A stretch of DNA of 64,000 bases from Jatrophihabitans sp. Lineage in GTDB: Bacteria > Actinomycetota > Actinomycetes > Mycobacteriales > Jatrophihabitantaceae. The notes under the pieces are model-generated. The model worked only from the letters and a program-made list of their open reading frames with translations, did not search any database and was not told where the DNA came from. This document shows positions 54,601 through 62,814 of this stretch, piece by piece. Location: the NCBI GenBank assembly GCA_036399055.1, contig DASWNX010000039.1, positions 1 through 64,000 on the forward strand, written 5' to 3'. The translations under genes were made by a program, and so were the position numbers. Within the stretch, counting starts at the first letter, position 1; each line of letters begins with the position of its first letter.

Positions 54601-54702
54601 ATGACCCTGGCCGCGGCGGGCGCCGTCACCGTCGTCGCCGGCTCGCCACGCGAGATCGCCGACACCCTGCTGCGCCGCCGGGATCGCCTGGGCCTGTCCT
54701 CC
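54601..54702 (+). pseudogene. Fragment of an LLM-class (F420-dependent) oxidoreductase
   Basis: Encodes LAAAGAVTVVAGSPREIADTLLRRRDRLGLS, which resembles the C-terminal end of luciferase-like F420-dependent oxidoreductases. The similarity stops near 54702, where another broken gene begins. No start region or body is present, so this is a remnant. Confidence 0.55.
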
Positions 54703-54706
54703 GGTC

Positions 54707-54930
54707 GGCACGGCGATCATCGAGCGTCTGGGCATCGCTGAGGATCAGCGGCATCTCGACATCGCCGCGGGCACGGGCGAGCTGGTCTGAGCATCGCGCG
54801 ACTGGCCCCGAACGCAAGGGTGGTGCTGACCGACCTGGTAGCGGAGATGCTGGACATCGCCGTGCGACGTGCCCGAGTGCAGGGGCTCGCCCAATATCGA
54901 GACGACGGTATGCAGCGTCAACGGTGCTAG
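54707..54930 (+). pseudogene. Decayed class I SAM-dependent methyltransferase
   Basis: Three reading frames in succession give a methyltransferase-like N-terminal region. Frame one (54707-54790) reads GTAIIERLGIAEDQRHLDIAAGTGELV-stop, with the SAM motif LDIAAGTGE. Frame two reads SIARLAPNARVVLTDLVAEM LDIAVRRARVQGLA. Frame three reads NIETTVCSVNGAS. At least two frameshifts are needed to join them, and the C-terminal part is missing. Confidence 0.65.
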
Positions 54931-55127
54931 TTCACGTGGAGGCACGCAGGCGCAAGTTGCTTGGCCTGGCAATGGCCGCCGCCGGTGTCCAGTACCCGCT
55001 TCGCCGGCAGCGGGGGCAGCAGGCCCGAGACGTGTGGGGAGATGCCACCAGTAAGCCGTAGCGACCGTGCCGGTCGGTCCCGGCCGTGGGACCGTCCGGT
55101 TGGGATCGGCATTCTGACGAGCATTTC

Positions 55128-55190
55128 GGGGCCATAGCTCAATGGCAGAGCGTCGCCTTTGCAAGGCGGAGGTTAGGTGTTCGATTCTTA
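55128..55190 (+). pseudogene. Decayed tRNA-Ala copy
   Basis: The 5' half is nearly identical to the intact tRNA-Ala 130 bp downstream (GGGGCCATAGCTCA, GGCAGAGCG, CGCCTTTGCAAGGCGGA). One base is lost from the D-loop. The T-stem is mostly unpaired and the 3' acceptor strand cannot pair with GGGGCCA. It is therefore unlikely to be a working tRNA. Confidence 0.8.
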
Positions 55191-55257
55191 TCTGAAGATG
55201 GATAGCTAGAGGCCAGACAAACTGGGCGTTGTATCGTCCTGGAGGTCTCCAGCACGC

Positions 55258-55329
55258 GGGGCCATAGCTCAGTTGGCAGAGCGCCGCCTTTGCAAGGCGG
55301 ATGCCGGGGTTCGAGTCCCCGTGGCTCCA
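55258..55329 (+). tRNA. tRNA-Ala (anticodon TGC)
   Basis: A full cloverleaf of 72 nt. The acceptor GGGGCCA pairs with TGGCTCC (one G-T). The D-arm is GCTC/GAGC. The anticodon stem CCGCC/GGCGG encloses TTTGCAA with anticodon TGC. The T-arm CGGGG/CCCCG encloses TTCGAGT. Discriminator A follows; CCA is not encoded. Confidence 0.96.
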
Positions 55330-55426
55330 CTCGGGAAAGTGCCGTTCCGAACCGCACCGCCAAGCCGACGTTGACCAAACTCGCGTTGGTCAGGCGGGGC
55401 GGCCATCGGCTGGGGAGAATCGCGCA

Positions 55427-55768
55427 GTGGGCATCTATGTCGAACTTCGAGACCACACGGGTCGGGCGGTCACCGGCTTGACGGACCCCAACGGGGGAAC
55501 CTTCGATGCGGCTGGTGACTTCGACCGATTCATCGATCGCCCGCCCTATGGTCAGGTGTCAGGGGACATGCCGGTCATCACGTCGGTTGACCCCTATGGA
55601 GAGACGAGGCTGCCTTCCGGGGTCATGGGCCAATTGATCGCTGACTGCACTAGGGCGCTAGAGGTCGCAGAAGACGGTCCAGAGCGAAGGGGTCTCATCC
55701 GACTACGCGCGCTTGCGCAGGAGTGCTCACGTCGCCCGGACTCGGCCCTCTTCTGGATCGGGGACTAG
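55427..55768 (+). CDS. Hypothetical protein downstream of tRNA-Ala
   Basis: A 113-aa protein I do not recognise. It starts MGIYVELRDHTGRAVTGLTDPNGGTFDAAGDFDRFID (GTG start), with a later helical part LIADCTRALEVAEDGPERRGLIRLRALAQEC and an end in ALFWIGD. Short acidic proteins of this type occur as immunity or small cytosolic proteins, but no family is assigned. GGGGAGA lies 8 nt before the GTG; the longer frame upstream enters the tRNA and is rejected. GC is moderately lower than in flanking housekeeping genes. Confidence 0.72.
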   Translation: MGIYVELRDHTGRAVTGLTDPNGGTFDAAGDFDRFIDRPPYGQVSGDMPVITSVDPYGETRLPSGVMGQLIADCTRALEVAEDGPERRGLIRLRALAQECSRRPDSALFWIGD

Positions 55769-56591
55769 TTGCAGCCGTTGGCCCTATAGGCGTCGCCGGT
55801 CGGTCTTGCGCCGAAGCTCTACCAGCTCAGGTGGCCCGCACCCAGTCCTGCTGCTCACGCAGAACCTCGGCGAGGTCATCGGGGATTGGGAAGCGTCGCC
55901 AACGGTCGGTCTTGAACCTGCACGAACTCGATCCAGTAGCCGCCCTCCCCGTTGTGCCAGAGGGCGTCGAACGGCATCGCGATCAGTGTTTCGGCTGAGG
56001 TTTGACGCCAGTGCCTCAGGAGCGGACCCGGGCGGTGTGTGATGGGCTGGCCGCGGCGTTGCGGCTGCCCGCAGCAGCTTCTCATCGCTCAAAGAACTGC
56101 CAACGGTGGGATATCGCCAGCCGCCTTTTCCGCATTGCTCTCCCACTCGGCACCGCGCGGACCCGTCGTCCGGCGTAGTAGCTGCCTGTGAATTCTCCAA
56201 CGTTGCTAAAGGGGGCTCAGTGCGGGCGGAAGCCGAGACAGCGGGCTGAGTTACTGAACCCCGAGCAGGGCGTGACTATCGAAGCTATTGGCGACTGGTT
56301 ATCTGTGAATCATTGCGTGACGCGCCGACTCTAACCAGCCACTTCACGAAACTGATACGTAAGGTACCCACTCCGTGTGCCGATATGTAACGGTATGGGG
56401 AATGGAGGCAAGAGCGATGGAGTGTCCGCCAACTTCCAAAATTTGTCCGCCGCCTTGGCATTCCCAAGAGTCTCCCCGGCGGCCCGTAACCGAATCGGCG
56501 AGTACAACAACGGTCTCCGTTCGACCCTCAGCTTCGCCATGTAAACGACCGCAGCTCGATAACTCCAATTCGCATCTACCTTAGGGGAACA
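55769..56591. other. Accessory gap with a probable broken minus-strand gene
   Basis: About 820 bp without an intact gene. The left part holds a frameshifted minus-strand remnant (55827-56085). The rest, to about 56590, is lower in GC, and its short open frames lack ribosome sites or domains. The last 150 bp should carry the promoter of the FG-GAP gene. Confidence 0.5.
55827..56085 (-). pseudogene. Frameshifted small hypothetical gene
   Basis: One minus-strand frame reads AMPFDALWHNGEGGYWIEFVQV. After a single frame change it continues KTDRWRRFPIPDDLAEVLRE QQDWVRAT and a stop at 55827. Both halves are coding-like and join naturally, so a frameshift has probably broken a small gene. No family is recognised. 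Confidence 0.45.
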
Positions 56592-57938
56592 ATGCACAGT
56601 CAGACACGACCACGGCGCCGCCTCGCGACCGTCACTGCAGGAGTAGCGGTATCGCTCGGGCTGATGGTGAGCCAGGCGCTGCCCGCCTTCGCCGCGGCGG
56701 TGTACACCCCGCTGATCGCTTCCGACGCAGCCGCGTATTCCCGGCTCGGCGAGTTCCTCGCGGTGTCGACCGACGGCAGCACGACGATCGTGGGAAGCGC
56801 AACTCGCTACACGGGTGCGACTCCTACCTCGGCGGATCGGCCGGGCGCCGCCTATATCTACAGCGGCATCCCGGCCGAGACCGGGCTCACACGAACCGAA
56901 GACGCCATTCTGGTCGCCGACGACGGGATGTACGAGTCGCTGAACGATTGGTTCGGTTCCGCTGTTGCCCTCTCGGCGGATGGCAACATCGCGGCTGTCG
57001 GTGCGCGGGGCTACCAGAACGGCGTCGGTGCGGTTTACATGTTCGAGCGTTCCGGCGGCGTCTGGACGAAGACTGCGAAGATCCTCACCCCGTCGGCAAA
57101 GAACTTTGGCTACTCCGTTTCACTCAGCGACAACGGGTCCACCCTCCTGGTGGGCGCGCCGGGGTTCCTATATTCGAATTCGGAGCCCAGCGCGGCTTAC
57201 TTCTTCACCCGGGACGCCTCCGCGGCCTGGACCTACAGGACGTCGGTGTCGACCGGACTCGGCGGTGTACAGCTCGGCACGTCCGTCGCGCTCAACGGTA
57301 CCGGCACGACGGCCGTGGTCGGCGTGCCCAAGTACTACACGACCGTCTCCGGCGTCAGGAAGACCCAGCCGCGCGCCCAGACGTACACCTTCAACGGCAT
57401 CGCCGCCGCGACGCAGTACGTCTACACCGACCCCAGTACCGACACCTCATCCAACTTCGGCGTCTCGATCGACATCTCGTCCACCGGCGCCGCCGTTCTG
57501 GTCGGAGCGCCCGGCGTCGACTCCAGCACTAGCGGTACCACAACGACCTACCGGCCCGGAGCCGGCTACCTTTTCAGGTCTGGAAGTAACACCGCCACTA
57601 TGTTCAGCGCCACGCTCCCCTCCTCCGGCCACGCCGGTGCACACCTCGGCGCTTCCGTTGGCATCTCCCCCGACGGCCTGACAGTGGTCCTCGGCGCACC
57701 CCAGGCAAACCTCTTCCTCGAGTACGGCGGCGGCGGCACCGCGCGCCTCTGGAAGAACACCACCGGCACCTGGCCCACGGGGGGCGGATCGAATGTCTAC
57801 CCGGGCGGGTACAACAGCGACCAGTTCGGCATCAGCGTCAGCGTGGCCAACAACGGACGCATGGCCATCGGTGCGCCGGGTAAGGCCGCCTCCGGTATGA
57901 CCTCCGCAGGCACCGCATACGTCATCAACATCTCCTGA
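56592..57938 (+). CDS. Secreted FG-GAP/integrin-like repeat protein
   Basis: A 448-aa exported protein. The signal peptide comprises a basic RPRRRLATV stretch, then TAGVAVSLGLMVSQALPAFAAA. The body has about seven beta-propeller blades of the FG-GAP type with the recurring pattern FG.SVALSADG...AVVGAP (DWFGSAVALSADGNIAAVGA, NFGYSVSLSDNGSTLLVGAPG, NFGVSIDISSTGAAVLVGAPG, HLGASVGISPDGLTVVLGAPQ, QFGISVSVANNGRMAIGAPG). This should fold as a seven-bladed propeller involved in surface binding. TAGGGGAA precedes the ATG. A very strong terminator follows. Confidence 0.9.
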   Translation: MHSQTRPRRRLATVTAGVAVSLGLMVSQALPAFAAAVYTPLIASDAAAYSRLGEFLAVSTDGSTTIVGSATRYTGATPTSADRPGAAYIYSGIPAETGLTRTEDAILVADDGMYESLNDWFGSAVALSADGNIAAVGARGYQNGVGAVYMFERSGGVWTKTAKILTPSAKNFGYSVSLSDNGSTLLVGAPGFLYSNSEPSAAYFFTRDASAAWTYRTSVSTGLGGVQLGTSVALNGTGTTAVVGVPKYYTTVSGVRKTQPRAQTYTFNGIAAATQYVYTDPSTDTSSNFGVSIDISSTGAAVLVGAPGVDSSTSGTTTTYRPGAGYLFRSGSNTATMFSATLPSSGHAGAHLGASVGISPDGLTVVLGAPQANLFLEYGGGGTARLWKNTTGTWPTGGGSNVYPGGYNSDQFGISVSVANNGRMAIGAPGKAASGMTSAGTAYVINIS

Positions 57939-57952
57939 TCAGGAACTTGTAA

Positions 57953-57991
57953 CAGAACGGCCGGCTCCGCTCGACGGAGCCGGCCGTTCTG
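57953..57991 (+). terminator. Strong terminator after FG-GAP gene
   Basis: A perfect 17-bp stem (57953-57969 with 57975-57991) around the 5-nt loop CTCGA, starting 14 bp past the stop. Confidence 0.9.
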
Positions 57992-58150
57992 CGCACCCGG
58001 CCGCACGGGGCGGCAGTTGAGGCGGTCCTAGCACGAGGAACCCGGGTGGCCGGGGTGCGCGCGACGACGAGAGCCTGCTGGGCTGACTGCTGGAATCGGC
58101 CTTCCGGAACGCGCCTGAGCTCACCATCGCCATCGCCTCGGGCACGTCGG

Positions 58151-58213
58151 ATCCATGACGTGCACTCTCGGGCCGGCGGCAAGCGCCAGTTCCGGCGTAA
58201 GAGTGGTGGCTGA
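58151..58213 (+). repeat. 63-bp direct repeat, right copy (DUF5302 3' fragment)
   Basis: Encodes the last 20 residues and stop of a DUF5302 protein with no N-terminal part upstream. It matches 54520-54582 at 61 of 63 positions, same orientation. It marks the right edge of the 3.6-kb accessory segment. Confidence 0.95.
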
Positions 58214-58357
58214 GAGCGTTCTCGACTGATTTCTCAACTGGCTGGCGCCAGAGCGGCATCATGGGTCACAATAGCCACGTACGTACCACCGCTTTACTTC
58301 TAGATGGCTGCGCTTGGGGAAGACGTTGCCGTCGAGTCGAAGTTGCGGAGGTGCGCG

Positions 58358-58870
58358 ATGTCTGCTGCTCATGTGGCGTCATCCACGCGAGGTGTGGTGT
58401 TCATTCACTGCTGCCCGCCCGCCATCGGTCCCCATGTCGAGTGGGCACTGGCTGGCGTGCTCGGCCGACCCTGCAAGCTGCAGTGGAGCGCCCAGCCCGC
58501 CGCCCCCGGTCAGCTACGCGCCGAGGCGACCTGGGTAGGCCCGATCGGGATGGCAGCCCGTTTGTCGGCGTCGCTGCGCGCCTGGCCGATGCTGCGCTTC
58601 GAGGTGACCGAGGAGGGCACCGGCGCCACCGACGGTGAACGGCTGGCCTACGTGCCGGGACGAGGTTTTCACCGCAGCGCGGTGTCGGCCAACGGCGATG
58701 TCGTGGTGAGCGAGGAGCGGCTGCGCGGCCTGCTCAGCCGGGCCACCTCCGCCGACGAGTTCGCCCATGGACTGCACGAGATTCTCGGCTCGTCCTGGGA
58801 CGCCGAGCTAGAGCCCTACCGGGCAGCCGGTGACGGATCGCCGGTGATCCTGATGCACAAGGTCGTGTGA
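58358..58870 (+). CDS. DUF3145 family protein
   Basis: A 170-aa actinobacterial protein with the family's start TRGVVFIHCCPPAIGPHVEWAL and later WVGPIGMAARLSASLRAWPMLRFEVTEE. Function unknown, but its gene is commonly placed beside the FAS-II genes in actinomycetes, as here, where it converges with fabF (49 bp). The ATG at 58358 has GGAGGTG upstream; an in-frame ATG at 58304 is less likely. Confidence 0.92.
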   Translation: MSAAHVASSTRGVVFIHCCPPAIGPHVEWALAGVLGRPCKLQWSAQPAAPGQLRAEATWVGPIGMAARLSASLRAWPMLRFEVTEEGTGATDGERLAYVPGRGFHRSAVSANGDVVVSEERLRGLLSRATSADEFAHGLHEILGSSWDAELEPYRAAGDGSPVILMHKVV

Positions 58871-58919
58871 AAGCAGGTTCGTGCGGGAGCAAGCCGTCCT
58901 GAGACCATCAGCCCCAGGC

Positions 58920-60173
<1,254 letters not shown>

Positions 60174-60269
60174 CGTTGGCTTTCCTCTGTTCGTCTACGT
60201 CGGGTGTGCGCGGCGCTTCGGCCGGCCGGTCGCTGCAGCGGTGGCTGGCGGCGCGACCAGCCGGTCGTC

Positions 60270-60515
60270 TCAGCTGGGGTTGGCGCTGATGTAGCTGACG
60301 GCGTCGCCGACAGTCTTGAGCTTGGGCAGCTCCTCGTCGGGGATCTTGACGCCGAACTTCTCCTCGGCCGCCATCGCGACCTCGACCATGGACAGCGAGT
60401 CGACATCGAGGTCGTCGGTGAAGGACTTGTCGACGGTCACGTCCTCTTCGGCGACATCGGCCACCTCATTCAGGATCTCCGCCATGCCGGCCAGGATCTC
60501 TTCATTCGTTGCCAC
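60270..60515 (-). CDS. acpP: Acyl carrier protein
   Basis: An 81-aa carrier protein with the phosphopantetheine site in DDLDVDSLSMVEVAM (Ser of DSL). It starts MATNEEILAGMAEIL from a GTG at 60515 with GAGAGG upstream; the longer frame is rejected because the start matches the family. It carries chains between FabD, FabH and FabF. Confidence 0.95.
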   Translation of the reverse strand: MATNEEILAGMAEILNEVADVAEEDVTVDKSFTDDLDVDSLSMVEVAMAAEEKFGVKIPDEELPKLKTVGDAVSYISANPS

Positions 60516-60699
60516 GGGTGCTCTACCTCTCTGCGTCGAAGGCCATGCCTTCTCCTGAATCGCCGTGTCCCGACTGGGGACGGCGTCGTTCTCGATGGTG
60601 CTGACCGCGGCTGGGCCGCAGTCCCTCACTGGCCTCGGTGGGCTTGCCCTGACCGGCGACGGCGCTGCCGGGTGGGCAGGCGCCGCCGGGTCGGCGGGC

Positions 60700-61668
60700 C
60701 TAGGGCGTCAGGATTACCTGGCCCGCATAGGTCAAACCCGCCCCGAACCCGACCAGCAGGACGGGCGCGCCGCTGGCGACCTCGCCGCGCTCCAGCATCT
60801 TGGACAGGGCGATCGGGATGGAGGCCGAGGAGGTGTTGCCGGAGTTGACGATGTCGCGGGCGACCACCACGTTGGGGGCCTTGAGCTTCTTGGCAATCAG
60901 GTCGATGATCCGCAGGTTGGCCTGGTGCGGCACGAAACCGGCCAGTTGCCAGGACTGCAAACCCGCGGCGGCGCAGGCCTGCAAACCCACGTCTGCCATC
61001 TTCGAGGTCGCCCAGCGGAACACCGTCTGGCCCTCCTGCCGCAGGGTGGCCGATGCGGCGTCGGTGGTGATCGCGTGGGCGTTGTCACCGTCGGAACCCC
61101 AGACCACCGGCCCGATGCCCACCGAGTCGCTGGGGGTCACCACCGCCGCGCCTGCCCCGTCGGCGAAGATGATTCCGGTGCCGCGCTCCAGCAGGTCGAC
61201 GTAGTCGGTCAGCTTCTCCGAGCCGACCACCAGCACGTTGCGGGCGTGCCCGGCGGTCACCGCCTCGGAGGCCGAGTTCAGGGCGTAGACGAAGCCGGCG
61301 CAGGCGGCGTTGATGTCATAGGCGCCGGGTGAGTCGATGCCGAGGCGGCTGGCGAGTTCGGCGGCGCCGCCGGGCACCTGCTGCTTGCCGGTGCAGGTCG
61401 CCAGAATCACCAGGTCGATGTCGGTGGCCGAGATGCCGGAGTTCGCCATCGCCTTGCTGGCGGCGGCCACTCCCATGTCGATCATCGTCTCGTCCATCGC
61501 GAACCGGCGTTCGGCGATTCCCACCCGGCTCTTGACCCATTCGTCGTTGGTGTCCACGCCGCGGGCGACGAGGTCGTCGTTGGTGATGACAGTCGGCGGC
61601 TGGTAGTGGCCCAGACCGGCTATCCGGCTGCCGGCCGGGCGGGGCGGGGTCGAAAGCGTGATGTTCAT
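60700..61668 (-). CDS. fabH: Beta-ketoacyl-ACP synthase III
   Basis: A 322-aa chain-initiating condensing enzyme. Catalytic residues are seen in DINAACAGFVYAL (Cys), FVPHQANLRIID (His) and NSGNTSSASIPIAL (Asn). GLGHYQPPTVITNDDL is a typical start. Its ATG overlaps the fabD stop by one base (TGATG), so translation is coupled. The 184-bp gap to acpP may hold a secondary promoter or a processing site. Confidence 0.96.
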   Translation of the reverse strand: MNITLSTPPRPAGSRIAGLGHYQPPTVITNDDLVARGVDTNDEWVKSRVGIAERRFAMDETMIDMGVAAASKAMANSGISATDIDLVILATCTGKQQVPGGAAELASRLGIDSPGAYDINAACAGFVYALNSASEAVTAGHARNVLVVGSEKLTDYVDLLERGTGIIFADGAGAAVVTPSDSVGIGPVVWGSDGDNAHAITTDAASATLRQEGQTVFRWATSKMADVGLQACAAAGLQSWQLAGFVPHQANLRIIDLIAKKLKAPNVVVARDIVNSGNTSSASIPIALSKMLERGEVASGAPVLLVGFGAGLTYAGQVILTP

Positions 61669-62681
61669 CAGGACATCCCGGTGGTGGCGGGTTGGACGGC
61701 CGCGGGGCCGCTGGATGAGGTGGCTGTCAGCGAGTCCTGCTCGGGTGCTGTCTGTTCAGAAGGCTCTTCGGCGAGCAGCTGGCGCGCCGCTTCCAGATCG
61801 GCCGGTGACTTCACGGCGACCCGTCGCACGTCGGGCAGCTCACGCCGCGCGATGCCACTCAGGGTGCCGGCCGGCGCGAGCTCGATGGCGCCGGTGACGC
61901 CCAGGGCGCGCAGGGTGTCCAGGCACAGGTCCCACCGGACCGGCCGGGTGACCTGAGCGACCAGCCGGGCCAGCACGGTAGGCCCGTCGTCGACCACGGC
62001 GCCGTCGGCGTTGGAGAGCAGGACCTGGCTCGGATCAGCCGGGCTCAGCTGGGCCGCCACGGCTCGCAGACTCTGCTCGGCGGGGCTCATGTAGTCGGTG
62101 TGGAAGGCCCCGGCGACCTGCAACGGCCGGATCCTGGCCAGCGGTGGGGGGTTGGCGGTGAGAGCGGCGATCGCCTCGACGGAGCCGGCAGCCACGATCT
62201 GGCCCGCTCCGTTGCGGTTGGCAGGCGTCAGGCCGGCGTCCACAATGGCAGCCAGCACCTCGTCGACCTCCCCGCCGATGACGGCGACCATCGAGGTGGG
62301 CGTGGCCGCACAGGCCGCGGCCATCTCCGCTCCACGCCGAGCCGCGAACGAGATCGCCTGCGACGGCGTCAGCGTGCCGGCGATGGCCGCGGCGGTCACC
62401 TCGCCGACGCTGTGACCGGCCAGCACGACCCGGCTGCCTATCGTCAACTGGCTGGCGGTGATCAGACCCATGGCCACGATCAACGGCTGGGTGACGGCCG
62501 AGTCTTTGATCTCCTCGGCGTCAGCGGTGGTGCCCAGCCGTGCCAGGTCCAGGCCGGCGAGCTCGGAGAAGGCCGCGACCTGCTCGGCCACACCCTCCAG
62601 TTCGAGCCAGGGCGCGAGCATGCCGGGGGCCTGGGATCCCTGTCCGGGAGCGAGTATGGCGATCACACTCTTACGGTGCAC
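61668..62681 (-). CDS. fabD: Malonyl-CoA:ACP transacylase
   Basis: A 337-aa acyltransferase that loads malonate onto ACP. APGQGSQAPGML is the oxyanion motif, AGHSVGEVTAAAIAG holds the nucleophile Ser, and GAFHTDYMSPA holds the His. The Ala/Thr/Ser-rich C-terminal tail is variable. The start may be the GTG at 62681 or the GTG at 62666 (VIAILAPGQG), which matches the typical family start more closely. It supplies the same kind of malonyl units that the enediyne PKS consumes. Confidence 0.94.
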   Translation of the reverse strand: MHRKSVIAILAPGQGSQAPGMLAPWLELEGVAEQVAAFSELAGLDLARLGTTADAEEIKDSAVTQPLIVAMGLITASQLTIGSRVVLAGHSVGEVTAAAIAGTLTPSQAISFAARRGAEMAAACAATPTSMVAVIGGEVDEVLAAIVDAGLTPANRNGAGQIVAAGSVEAIAALTANPPPLARIRPLQVAGAFHTDYMSPAEQSLRAVAAQLSPADPSQVLLSNADGAVVDDGPTVLARLVAQVTRPVRWDLCLDTLRALGVTGAIELAPAGTLSGIARRELPDVRRVAVKSPADLEAARQLLAEEPSEQTAPEQDSLTATSSSGPAAVQPATTGMS

Positions 62682-62727
62682 TGTCTGCAGCCCTTACGGC
62701 GAGCACGGCTCGCACAGTGTTCTCACC

Positions 62728-62745
62728 GTTAAGTTAGAGGTTAAC
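62728..62745. promoter_or_regulatory. Candidate regulatory repeat upstream of fabD
   Basis: GTTAA (62728-62732), an 8-nt spacer and TTAAC (62741-62745) form an inverted repeat in the 133-bp fasR-fabD gap, in an AT-rich patch about 50 bp upstream of the fabD start. It could be the binding site of FasR or part of the promoter. Confidence 0.4.
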
Positions 62746-62814
62746 TACAATCGAGAAGATTCTGGACGGCGATGTAAGCGGTTGCAATGCAAGGATTCCG
62801 CTAATTGGCCGAGC

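Noticed and set aside
55128-55190. A second working tRNA-Ala
   Set aside because: The acceptor 3' strand and T-stem do not pair, and a D-loop base is missing.
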